From Desulfobacteraceae bacterium (GTDB taxonomy: Bacteria; Desulfobacterota; Desulfobacteria; Desulfobacterales; BuS5): a stretch of DNA of 11,619 bases. Below the pieces are notes generated by a model, which saw only the letters and a list, made by a program, of their open reading frames with translations, was not told where the DNA came from and searched no databases. Each line of letters opens with the position of its first letter. Position 1 is the stretch's first letter. This document shows positions 1 to 6,695 of this stretch, piece by piece. The translations under genes and the position numbers were made by a program. The DNA is taken from assembly GCA_030592105.1 (NCBI GenBank), contig JAUVKE010000051.1, forward strand, positions 1-11,619. The letters are read 5' to 3'.

Positions 1-1
1 A

Positions 2-349
2 CATTCATCCATTGAAAAGGATGTTGAATTTGAATTTGCTGCAAATGGTATTGTCGGTCTTGAGACGTCTCTTCCCCTTTCTTTGAACCTTGTTAGAGAC
101 GGATTGCTTTCAATGGATGAACTTGTTAAAAAAATGTCAAAAAATCCCGCAAGAATACTTGGAATAGAAAATACCTTAAAGCCGGGCGCTGTTGCAGATC
201 TCACCATAATCGATCCTGATTACCTTTCCATAGTAAATAGCGCAAATTTTAAATCCATGGGGAAAAATACCCCCTTTGACGGTATGGAAATAAAGGGCAG
301 TGCTGTTTTTACCATAGTCAAAGGAAAGGTAGTCTTTGAAAAGGAGTAG
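2..349 (+). CDS. pyrC: Dihydroorotase, C-terminal part (5' end outside window)
   Basis: This is the last ~115 codons of a class I dihydroorotase, the cytosolic zinc amidohydrolase that interconverts carbamoyl-aspartate and dihydroorotate in pyrimidine synthesis. The frame is open from base 2 with no stop, so the gene starts upstream of the window. The visible family hallmark is the segment GIVGLETSLPLSL near the start, followed by the C-terminal subdomain of the amidohydrolase fold (SKNPARILGIE, then LKPGAVADLTIIDPD, then a final VKGKVVFEKE strand). The metal-binding residues lie upstream and cannot be checked. The stop codon overlaps the AAGGAG ribosome binding site of the next gene, 7 bp away, so the two are probably co-transcribed. 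The family assignment is firm. Distinguishing a catalytically active PyrC from an inactive PyrC-like partner of PyrB is not possible from this end. Confidence 0.9.
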   Translation, partial: HSSIEKDVEFEFAANGIVGLETSLPLSLNLVRDGLLSMDELVKKMSKNPARILGIENTLKPGAVADLTIIDPDYLSIVNSANFKSMGKNTPFDGMEIKGSAVFTIVKGKVVFEKE

Positions 350-356
350 CCTTTAG

Positions 357-1787
357 ATGAACAACTCCCATAAAAAAACCGCAGACAAATCAAAACAGTA
401 CCGTATCCTTGTTGTGGATGATGAAGAGAGTATGGTTGATGTCCTTGAGATTCTGCTCGCAAGGGAAGGATACAAGGTCTCCTGTGCAAAAACCGGTAAA
501 AAAGCTCTTTCCATACTTAAGCATGAAACGTTTGACCTTTTGCTTTGCGATATAAGGCTGGGGGACATGACAGGGATAGATGTGCTGAAGTTTTCAAAAG
601 AGATTAATCCTGAAATAGTGGTTATAATGATCTCCGCATATGCGTCAGCTGAAACCGCGGTGGAAGCCATGAACAACGGAGCTTATGATTACGTTCCCAA
701 ACCCTTTGATAATGATGAGCTGCGGGAAGCAATAAAAAAAGCCCTTGATTATCAAACCCTTGAACAGGAAAAAGAGGTCATCTGTGATGAATTAAAAAAA
801 AATCTCCATTTCGGGCTGATTGTGGGGAATTGCCCAAGGATGATTTATGTTTATAATACCATCAGACAGGTGGCTCAGCTTAAGACAAATATTCTTATTA
901 CCGGGGAAAGTGGAACAGGAAAAGAACTGGTTGCCATGGCCATTCATGAACAAAGCCCCCGTAAAGAGAATCCTTTTGTCCCGATTAACTGCGGAGGTAT
1001 TCCGGAAAATCTCATAGAAAGCGAGCTTTTTGGATATAAAAAAGGGGCTTTTACAGGGGCTCTTCATGACAAAAAAGGCCTCTTTGAAATTGCCAACAAT
1101 GGGACTCTGTTTTTAGATGAAATAGGGGAACTGGGGATGCCGCTTCAAGTAAAACTCCTTCGGGCTGTTCAGGAAAAAGCCTTTAAACCTTTGGGGGGAA
1201 CCGAAGAAATTTATCTTGATGTAAGAATAATTTCTGCAACCAATAAGAGACTTGAACAGGAGGTTGTTGGGGGCCGTTTCAGGGAAGATCTTTTTTATCG
1301 CTTGAATGTAATAGAGATTAAACTTCCCGCTCTAAGGGAAAGAAAAGCTGACCTTAAAATTCTTGCCCAGCATTTTCTGGAAAAATATGCCAGGGAAGCA
1401 GGAAAAGAGATTACAAAAATTTCATCCTATGCCATAGATCTTCTTAACAAATATGATTTTCCTGGAAATATACGGGAACTGGAAAATCTCATAGAAAGGA
1501 GTGTCGCCCTTTCCAGTACAAATATCTTACTTCCGGAAAGTCTTGCCCTTTCTGTGGGGCGAAACAGATGGATAGAAGGAATAAAAGGCAAACGGTTTGA
1601 TTTAAATGAAGTGGTAAACGGTATTTCCCTGGAAAATATTCTGGAGGATATTGAAAGTGCCTATGTACGCAAAGCCCTTGAATGCTCTGGAAACAGCAAG
1701 AGTAAAGCCGCTGAATTATTAGGGATTAATCTCAGATCCATCCGATACAGAATAGAGAAATTGAATATCAATAAACAGGCTGTTTAG
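357..1787 (+). CDS. Sigma-54-dependent response regulator (NtrC/AtoC/PilR type)
   Basis: A complete three-domain bacterial enhancer-binding protein of 476 residues, the usual length. The receiver domain (about 15-130) has the acidic pair D21/D22, phospho-acceptor D65, S93 and K115. The AAA+ domain (about 155-390) has Walker A GESGTGKE (183-190), the sigma-54-contacting GAFTGA loop (230-235) and Walker B LFLDE (251-255). A Fis-type helix-turn-helix occupies about 447-469 (KAAELLGINLRSIRYRIEKL). Such proteins, once phosphorylated, oligomerise and use ATP to open sigma-54 RNA polymerase promoters. The HTH resembles PilR-like members, but the target cannot be told from sequence. The start is supported by AAGGAG at 341-346, inside the end of pyrC. 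No histidine kinase lies in the window, so the partner is elsewhere. No sigma-54 promoter (GG-N10-GC type) was convincing in the window. Confidence 0.95.
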   Translation: MNNSHKKTADKSKQYRILVVDDEESMVDVLEILLAREGYKVSCAKTGKKALSILKHETFDLLLCDIRLGDMTGIDVLKFSKEINPEIVVIMISAYASAETAVEAMNNGAYDYVPKPFDNDELREAIKKALDYQTLEQEKEVICDELKKNLHFGLIVGNCPRMIYVYNTIRQVAQLKTNILITGESGTGKELVAMAIHEQSPRKENPFVPINCGGIPENLIESELFGYKKGAFTGALHDKKGLFEIANNGTLFLDEIGELGMPLQVKLLRAVQEKAFKPLGGTEEIYLDVRIISATNKRLEQEVVGGRFREDLFYRLNVIEIKLPALRERKADLKILAQHFLEKYAREAGKEITKISSYAIDLLNKYDFPGNIRELENLIERSVALSSTNILLPESLALSVGRNRWIEGIKGKRFDLNEVVNGISLENILEDIESAYVRKALECSGNSKSKAAELLGINLRSIRYRIEKLNINKQAV

Positions 1788-1813
1788 CTTCTCCCTGTAA
1801 GTATAGATCGTCA

Positions 1814-1851
1814 GTAACTATGCAGCGAATATATACGGCAACAGGTATAAT
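1814..1851 (-). repeat. Dispersed palindromic repeat family A, inverted half copy
   Basis: Read on the minus strand, this stretch matches the right half of the two full family A copies at 2514-2598 and 11453-11538: an ACCTGTTGCCG block, then TATATTCGCTGCATAGTTAC. After about 1851 the similarity fades and family B sequence begins near 1861. It is therefore a truncated copy fused to, or overlapped by, another repeat. The match is direct from sequence; the truncation history is inference. Confidence 0.75.
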
Positions 1852-1889
1852 TTTACTCCGTTGCCGGGTGCCTGCGTATTACAATACGC
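1836..1889 (+). other. Pair of hairpins in the leader of the HAD gene
   Basis: Two adjacent inverted repeats are visible. CGGCAAC (1836-1842) pairs perfectly with GTTGCCG (1860-1866), and can be extended by GG/CC with one bulged A. GCGTATT (1874-1880) pairs with AATACGC (1883-1889) around a two-base loop. Neither is followed by a T-run on the + strand, so this does not look like an ordinary intrinsic terminator. They lie between the regulator gene and the HAD gene and may be structured leader RNA or simply repeat-element palindromes. Confidence 0.55.
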
Positions 1890-1948
1890 TTCCCTCCTCT
1901 GGCCAAAGTGCCAAATTTTAAAATCAGGTAATTATCTGACAATCTATA
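1890..1948 (+). repeat. Dispersed repeat family B, copy 1
   Basis: This block is nearly identical to 8997-9054. Both start TTCC, share CTCTG, then an almost unbroken stretch TGCCAAATTTTAAAATC / GGTAATTATCTGAC / AATCTATA, with only one substitution in the last 40 bases. The core CAGGTAATTATCTG is itself a near palindrome. The copy ends 14 bp before the ATG of the HAD gene. It does not look coding: the reading frame that runs through it upstream of that ATG gives an atypical N-terminus. Confidence 0.8.
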
Positions 1949-1962
1949 AAAGGAAAAAAATA

Positions 1963-2433
1963 ATGATTGAAGTATTAATTCCCGGATACCGAAAGGTTCA
2001 GCTTAAGTATCTGATTATGGATTACAACGGAACCATGGCGTGTGATGGTAATCTTATTAAAGGATTGGAAGAAATTCTTGAAGAGCTTTCCAGCAAGCTT
2101 GAGATTCATGTCCTCACAGCCGATACCTTTGGAAAGGCGAAAGAGGAGCTTAAAAAAATTCCTTCTCTCCTGTCGATTCTTCCTGAAGACAAACAGGATG
2201 AGGGAAAACTTGAATATGTAAAAAACCTCGGAGCAAAATTTTCAGTTTGCATTGGCAACGGCAGAAACGACCATCTCATGCTCAAACATTCTGAATTGGG
2301 GATCGCACTTATTCAGGAAGAGGGAGCAAGTGTTGCAACAATAATGTCAGCAGATATTGTATGCAAAGATATCCTCTCAGCATTAAAACTGCTTACCACC
2401 CCAAAACGAATGATAGCAACTTTACGGTCATAA
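1963..2433 (+). CDS. HAD-superfamily hydrolase, soluble P-type-ATPase-like
   Basis: A 156-residue haloacid-dehalogenase fold protein without an obvious large cap domain, similar in plan to the soluble relatives of the P-type ATPase phosphorylation domain. HAD motif I is DYNGT (D20, N22, T24), motif II is the threonine in VLTAD (T52), a candidate motif III lysine is near K82, and motif IV is GNGRND ending in D103. The usual second motif I aspartate is Asn here. As I recall, DxNGT occurs in this subfamily, so this is probably a subfamily trait and not a loss. Substrate unknown; phosphatase activity is an inference. I chose ATG 1963 because AAAGGA lies about 9 bp before it. The in-frame extension back to 1861 is encoded entirely by repeat DNA and lacks any family similarity. 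No partner gene suggests a pathway. Confidence 0.85.
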   Translation: MIEVLIPGYRKVQLKYLIMDYNGTMACDGNLIKGLEEILEELSSKLEIHVLTADTFGKAKEELKKIPSLLSILPEDKQDEGKLEYVKNLGAKFSVCIGNGRNDHLMLKHSELGIALIQEEGASVATIMSADIVCKDILSALKLLTTPKRMIATLRS

Positions 2434-2478
2434 AAATACGGAAAGTTTAATTGTTTTTGTAACTTTTTAATATGTTCG

Positions 2479-2497
2479 GGAGCCAAGCTCTGTTTTT
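2479..2497 (+). terminator. Weak candidate intrinsic terminator after the HAD gene
   Basis: GAGC (2480-2483) and GCTC (2487-2490) form a short stem with a three-base loop, extendable by one G-T pair, followed by G and a run of five T. The stem is short, so this is only a plausible terminator. It sits 45 bp past the HAD stop and just before the family A repeat. Confidence 0.35.
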
Positions 2498-2513
2498 AGA
2501 TATAAATTAAAAG

Positions 2514-2598
2514 GTACCTATTCAGCGTCGCTGATTTAAAATAGGCAGCAGGTTTATCAGATTCTACCTGTTGCCGTACATATTCGCTGAGTAGTTAC
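2514..2598 (+). repeat. Dispersed palindromic repeat family A, full copy
   Basis: An ~85 bp imperfect palindrome. The outer arms are CTATTCAGCG on the left and CGCTGAGTAG on the right. An inner stem pairs GGCAGCAGGT with ACCTGTTGCC (one G-T wobble) around a loop TTATCAGATTCT, and a small CAGCG-T-CGCTG hairpin sits in the left arm. It matches 11453-11538 along its whole length, with a few substitutions mostly at the loop and arms, and 1814-1851 in inverted orientation. It fills the gap before the deacetylase gene and ends 33 bp from that start. It encodes no protein and has the look of a non-autonomous MITE or REP-type element. Confidence 0.85.
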
Positions 2599-2630
2599 AT
2601 TAAAAATTTCAAAACACAAAAGGTGCTGCC

Positions 2631-3689
2631 ATGAATAAAACAGGAATAGTTACAGACCCATTGTACCTGGAACATATAACCGGTGATTATCACCCGGAAA
2701 GCCATCACAGGCTCGAAGCAATCTATCAAATGCTGGAGCAGAAAGATATGGCCGGAAAATTTTTCCATATAAAACCACGTTTTGCAACCAGGGAGGAGCT
2801 CGAATATGTTCATTCTTCCGAATATGTGACAAGGGTTGAATCTACCAAAGGAAAACCCTCTGTAATGCTCGATCCTGATACCCAGACATCCCCGAAATCA
2901 TGGGAGGCTGCCCAGCTTGCAGCAGGTGGTCTGCTGGAGCTTATGGATCATTTGATGCAAAAAAAAATTGATAATGGATTTGCCCTGGTGAGACCTCCGG
3001 GACACCATGCAGAGCGGGACAGAGCAATGGGTTTTTGTCTCTTTAATAATGTAGCCGTAGCAGCGAGATATGCAATTAAAAAATATGACCTTGAAAGAAT
3101 CCTTATAATTGACTGGGATATTCACCAGGGTAATGCTACACAGCATTCTTTTTATAATGAACCAAAGGTTCTTTATTTTTCAACCCATCAGTTTCCTTAT
3201 TATCCCGGAACAGGAAGCCTGGATGAAATCGGTGAAGGAGACGGGAAAGGATTTACCATTAATGTCCCCCTTGCTCCTGGCCCCGGAGATGAAGAATACG
3301 CAAGAATTTATCGAAAAATTCTCCAGCCGGTTATTTTGGAGTATAAGCCCCAGTTAATTTTGGTCTCTGCAGGTTTTGACATTTATTTTGATGATCCCCT
3401 CGGCGGGATGAATGTAACTCCTGATGGTTTTGCATTACTTGCAAAAATAATTATGGAGCTTGCTGAAAAGGTATGTGAAGGTCAAGTTCTTTTTCTCCTT
3501 GAAGGGGGGTACAACCTGGAGGGACTCAGGGATTCGGTGAAAGGAGTATTGCTTGAACTTCTGGGGGGGGAAAATTCCCTTTTTAACGAAACAGCAGTAC
3601 TTGAAGAAAATATTGAAAAAAGCAGCGTTGACAGGATAATTGATCAGGTTAAAGAGAAGTGTAAAGATTACTGGAAATCTCTCGGCTAA
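2631..3689 (+). CDS. HDAC / AcuC-type zinc-dependent deacetylase
   Basis: A full-length (352 aa) arginase-fold histone-deacetylase superfamily protein, cytosolic, with no signal peptide. The catalytic features are present: the His dyad H125/H126 in RPPGHHAERD, zinc ligands D163 and H165 in DWDIHQGNAT, the third ligand D250 in SAGFD, and the transition-state tyrosine Y294 in EGGYNLEGL. The enzyme is thus predicted active. Bacterial members remove acetyl groups from acetyl-CoA synthetase (AcuC), acetylpolyamines or other amides; the substrate here is not determinable. The ATG is preceded by AAAGGTG. The next gene starts 23 bp after the stop, which suggests an operon with the unknown protein and the beta-helix protein. 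A run of eight G at 3563-3570 follows the active-site tyrosine codon and is a potential slippage site that would affect only the C-terminal ~40 residues. Confidence 0.93.
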   Translation: MNKTGIVTDPLYLEHITGDYHPESHHRLEAIYQMLEQKDMAGKFFHIKPRFATREELEYVHSSEYVTRVESTKGKPSVMLDPDTQTSPKSWEAAQLAAGGLLELMDHLMQKKIDNGFALVRPPGHHAERDRAMGFCLFNNVAVAARYAIKKYDLERILIIDWDIHQGNATQHSFYNEPKVLYFSTHQFPYYPGTGSLDEIGEGDGKGFTINVPLAPGPGDEEYARIYRKILQPVILEYKPQLILVSAGFDIYFDDPLGGMNVTPDGFALLAKIIMELAEKVCEGQVLFLLEGGYNLEGLRDSVKGVLLELLGGENSLFNETAVLEENIEKSSVDRIIDQVKEKCKDYWKSLG

Positions 3690-3712
3690 ATTTTTTCAGG
3701 AACGGAGAAAAT

Positions 3713-4534
3713 ATGTCTTTTAAGGATAACCTTATAAAAAAAATAAAAATAGATGCGCTGACAAAAAAAACCATTGCCTCCATCGGTCCTCCTGACAGTG
3801 GCCGCAAAGTTGATAAAGAGGCCCTGCGCACTATCCTTACCATGGCTTCCTACACAATGAAAAAAGAACGGGATCTTGAGCTGTTTTTATCTCCTTTGGA
3901 TTCAGACAAAAAAAAGATACTGGTTTTAGATAATGAGCTTGCAATATATAATACCACCATTAAGGATGTTGTTTTGCGCAAAAGTCCTAATGTTAAGGAA
4001 ATGCTGAATATCAAAAATGTTTTCAAAATATTAAATGATTCAGATGTCCTTGTGAGCAAGCGGGAAGACTCTGTTAAAGCAGTACAGGCAGAATCGATTG
4101 ACAAACTGGACCTTTCTTTTAACAAGTCTGATATTGATCAGATAGCAGAAGAAGGGATAGCCTCCTTAAAAAGAGAAGATACCCACACCGTCCTGGAGAC
4201 CCTTTCCCTTTTTTCTGAAATTCTTGGTTATATTCAGCTCCCTCAGAATGTACTGAGTATAACCCATGGCAGGATCCTGGGCGCTTTAACCAGGGATAAG
4301 GCCGGAGATGTAAGCTACGCCCCCCTTGTTATATATGAGATAGTTGATAATGCTGTTAAGCTGATTGATATGCGTTTTATGAGTAAAAATAAACAACAGG
4401 CCGAATTAATACGTGATATTGCCGCAGGTAAAAAACCTGCGACCCTGGAAGGGGACGATGTCTTTATTTGTTTGGCCAAATACTGCAACGTTTTAGATAA
4501 AATTTTGATGTTTGATAAGAATAATAAAGTATGA
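3713..4534 (+). CDS. Conserved-looking protein of unknown function (273 aa)
   Basis: I do not recognise a family. The start has a reasonable Shine-Dalgarno (GGAACGGAG, 3700-3708). The protein is soluble-looking, with no membrane segment or signal peptide. It has a Lys-rich N-terminus (KDNLIKKIKIDALTKK), then a helix-rich first half with a short strand (KKKILVLDNELAIYNTT). After a charged linker near residues 120-150 comes a C-terminal half rich in helices (ETLSLFSEILGYIQLP, APLVIYEIVDNAVKLIDMRF). No Walker, metal-binding or catalytic motif stands out. Codon and base use match the neighbours, and a reading frame this long in moderately AT-rich DNA is very likely real. It lies between the deacetylase (23 bp) and the beta-helix protein (48 bp), so a shared function is plausible but unproven. 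Confidence 0.8.
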   Translation: MSFKDNLIKKIKIDALTKKTIASIGPPDSGRKVDKEALRTILTMASYTMKKERDLELFLSPLDSDKKKILVLDNELAIYNTTIKDVVLRKSPNVKEMLNIKNVFKILNDSDVLVSKREDSVKAVQAESIDKLDLSFNKSDIDQIAEEGIASLKREDTHTVLETLSLFSEILGYIQLPQNVLSITHGRILGALTRDKAGDVSYAPLVIYEIVDNAVKLIDMRFMSKNKQQAELIRDIAAGKKPATLEGDDVFICLAKYCNVLDKILMFDKNNKV

Positions 4535-4582
4535 GATTGATGATCTGAAAATTTATAAGATAGATATAGATAAGGATATATA

Positions 4583-6001
4583 ATGAAAGAATTGAAAAAA
4601 CTTTTTGACAGAATTCTCCAGCGGGTTAACATAAATCTTCGGGAGCTTGAATATGATGTGCGGCCTTATGTTTTTGCCCTTATTCCCCCGGATCAAATGA
4701 CTAAATTCTATGCATTTTACGGCATTACAGAAGATCATCCCCTGAATTTACATTTTAAACATTCTGCTTTGGCAGGGAGTTATTTCTTAGGGGAATGCAG
4801 TGTAACCGATTCTTTGATTTATAAAAGTGATATAAGGGGAGATGAGCTAAAGAAAAAGGGTGATATCTTCACGTTCCAGCATTTTGAAATTCCCATTTCA
4901 AGAAATGAAGTAATCAATATAGAAGACAGCCTTCTTATTAAGACCCTTGTTCATAATTTTTCCCATGACCCGGAAACCCCTGAAAATTTTTTCATCAGAG
5001 ATACTGTATCCGTACATTATGCCAATATCCATGGCGCCCCTTCTGACGGATGCTTTCTGGAACCGTTTTCAACTGTAGATCTGACCACTATGTATGATTG
5101 CGTAATTGGAACCTTTTCATATGTCCAGGCAGGGGAGATAAGCCATCAAAATATTGCGCCTGGAACTGTATGGGTTCGCAACAATGCGTTTAATTTTCTT
5201 TATCAATACCCTGTTACCCGCCTGAATAAGTATATTCATTTTTCTGCAGGGAATCAACCCGGGGGGATCTTTATCGATTTTATCGAAGATCGTCAGGAAG
5301 CATTTCAGCGGGTTTTTGATGCAGTTACTATTGAACCATCTATAACTGTTCCAAGCAGCGCTTCGTTAAATCGTTTTGCTGTGAATAAATCTCAATGTCA
5401 TATCGGTGATAATGTTCTGGTTTCCCAGAGGGCCTATCTCCAAGACGCATGGCTTGGAAAAGGAGCAAATGTGCAGGAAAATTGTTACATCATAAATTCA
5501 CGACTGGAAGGGGAAAATGTAACTGCACATGGAGCTAAAATTATTGAATCAGATTTAGAGAAACAGGTGTTTGTGGGTTTCAACAGTTTTCTCCGGGGAC
5601 GGCCCAATTCCAGGTTGAAAATAGGGAAAGAGAGTATAATTATGCCCCATACAATCATTGATATCGGAAAACCGCTGGTTGTTCCTGCGGGGCATCTGGT
5701 GTGGGGTCTTGTGACCTGTGAGAAGGATCTTGAAGTTAATAGCATGCCCATAAGCGATTTGGCAAAAATTGAAGACGGTTTTTCCAAAGGTAATCTGGTT
5801 TTTGAAGGGAGCGGCTCAAGCTTTGTTGCAGCATTTAAGGATCGGATTCATCACATCCTTGAAGCAAACGGCGCTTTTTTTGATGGGACTAAAAACAAAG
5901 GTCATGCTCAAAAAAACCAAAATATTTCAACCAATACTATTCAGCCCTATCCAAAAGGCGAATTAGAAGGATTATATCCAACCATTATTATACAGCCTTA
6001 A
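4583..6001 (+). CDS. Left-handed beta-helix (hexapeptide-repeat) protein, transferase-like
   Basis: A 472-residue protein with hexapeptide-type repeats in at least two blocks. Around residues 140-195 the segment includes TTMYDCVIGTFSYVQAGEIS. Around 270-340 it includes CHIGDNVLVSQRAYLQDA, WLGKGANVQENCYII, SRLEGENVTAHGAKI and SDLEKQVFVGFNSFL. The spacing of I/L/V followed by G/N fits the left-handed beta-helix seen in acyltransferases and nucleotidyltransferase C-terminal domains. The short N-terminal part (1-60) is helical and not recognised; the C-terminal tail (440-472) is polar and probably disordered until the last few residues. No nucleotidyltransferase N-terminal domain is present, so a sugar-nucleotide pyrophosphorylase is unlikely. 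The start is preceded by AAGGAT with good spacing. Catalytic activity and substrate are unknown; a scaffold or carbonic-anhydrase-like role cannot be excluded. Confidence 0.8.
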   Translation: MKELKKLFDRILQRVNINLRELEYDVRPYVFALIPPDQMTKFYAFYGITEDHPLNLHFKHSALAGSYFLGECSVTDSLIYKSDIRGDELKKKGDIFTFQHFEIPISRNEVINIEDSLLIKTLVHNFSHDPETPENFFIRDTVSVHYANIHGAPSDGCFLEPFSTVDLTTMYDCVIGTFSYVQAGEISHQNIAPGTVWVRNNAFNFLYQYPVTRLNKYIHFSAGNQPGGIFIDFIEDRQEAFQRVFDAVTIEPSITVPSSASLNRFAVNKSQCHIGDNVLVSQRAYLQDAWLGKGANVQENCYIINSRLEGENVTAHGAKIIESDLEKQVFVGFNSFLRGRPNSRLKIGKESIIMPHTIIDIGKPLVVPAGHLVWGLVTCEKDLEVNSMPISDLAKIEDGFSKGNLVFEGSGSSFVAAFKDRIHHILEANGAFFDGTKNKGHAQKNQNISTNTIQPYPKGELEGLYPTIIIQP

Positions 6002-6081
6002 AACAACAGGGTAACCCGCCCCTACGGAGGGTGATGTCAAAATCGTAGGGGCACCCCTTGTGGTGCCCGAAATGTTGTTTT
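6000..6081. repeat. Palindromic intergenic element between convergent genes, possible bidirectional terminator
   Basis: Nested inverted repeats: outer AAAACAAC (6000-6007) with GTTGTTTT (6074-6081), middle CCCCTACG (6019-6026) with CGTAGGGG (6044-6051), and an inner hairpin GGGCACC (6049-6055) with GGTGCCC (6062-6068). A small GGG-TAA-CCC hairpin lies at 6009-6017. GC content is far above the surroundings. The outer A/T arms mean a transcript from either side ends in a U-rich tract after a GC-rich stem. It resembles the CGTAGGGGC-type intergenic repeats seen in many bacterial genomes (recollection, not a search). It begins inside the stop codon of the beta-helix gene. Confidence 0.75.
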
Positions 6082-6087
6082 CCAAAA

Positions 6088-6648
6088 TTAATTTTCTGTA
6101 TTACATTCCATTATCATCGATGCTATCTCGTCATACACATCTGTAAGGCGTAAAATTCCAACAATATTTTTACCATCTTTAACAAGGAGTCCCTGGTGAC
6201 GACCCAGTATAAACAGATGAACAGCTTCATTTAGAGTTGAATCAAGTTTTACAAATTCACCCATGGTTATTGTGTACATGATATCTTTTACCTTTAAAGT
6301 ACTCCCCTTTCGGCAGATATCATTAAAGGGTTCATCCCATAAAAGATGCTGATTAATTAATGAGTTTAAAAATGTTTTGCTAAAACCAAACTGGGAAAAC
6401 GGGTGGGTCCCTTCAATTGAATCATATTTTGGTTCTAAAGATTTTATGATATCCATATGATTAATTTTACCTATTACCTTATTAGCTTTGTCACAAACTA
6501 ATATTGCCCTGTGTTGAGTTTTGGACGTATCATATTCCTGTTGAGCCTTATGGAGTGACATAACAGCTTCATGCAAAGTGGCATCATCATGGACAGTAGC
6601 ATATTCTGAGATTGGGACCATCAGGTCTTTTATTGCAAATGATTTCAT
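6088..6648 (-). CDS. Twin CBS-domain protein
   Basis: A 186-residue protein made of two CBS modules: about residues 7-70 (IKDLMVPISEYATVHDDATL ... AILVCDKANKVIGKINHMDI) and about 121-176 (KDIMYTITMGEFVKLDSTL ... GLLVKDGKNIVGILRLTDV). A ~50-residue linker rich in aromatic residues separates them. Paired CBS domains form a Bateman module that usually binds adenine nucleotides and regulates another protein. No enzyme domain is attached, so it is a stand-alone sensor or regulator whose partner is unknown. The start is supported by AGAGGA about 6 bp before the ATG on the minus strand. It lies downstream of der in the same direction, with a 216 bp repeat-containing gap, so co-transcription is uncertain. 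The 3' end meets the convergent beta-helix gene at the palindromic element. Confidence 0.9.
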   Translation of the reverse strand: MKSFAIKDLMVPISEYATVHDDATLHEAVMSLHKAQQEYDTSKTQHRAILVCDKANKVIGKINHMDIIKSLEPKYDSIEGTHPFSQFGFSKTFLNSLINQHLLWDEPFNDICRKGSTLKVKDIMYTITMGEFVKLDSTLNEAVHLFILGRHQGLLVKDGKNIVGILRLTDVYDEIASMIMECNTEN

Positions 6649-6695
6649 GAAAATCCTCTATACTATAAATATACAGGGCATGGTTTTACCTTGGG

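Noticed and set aside
1814..1948. Possible riboswitch or tRNA-like RNA before the HAD gene
   Set aside because: The hairpins are explained at least partly by dispersed repeats, and no known riboswitch consensus or CCA/T-loop signature is present.
1861..1962. In-frame 34-residue N-terminal extension of the HAD protein
   Set aside because: It is encoded wholly by repeat family B DNA, has no HAD-like sequence, and a better ribosome binding site precedes ATG 1963.
3109..3357. Second plus-strand frame within the deacetylase gene
   Set aside because: It is a shadow in another frame; the deacetylase frame carries all catalytic motifs.
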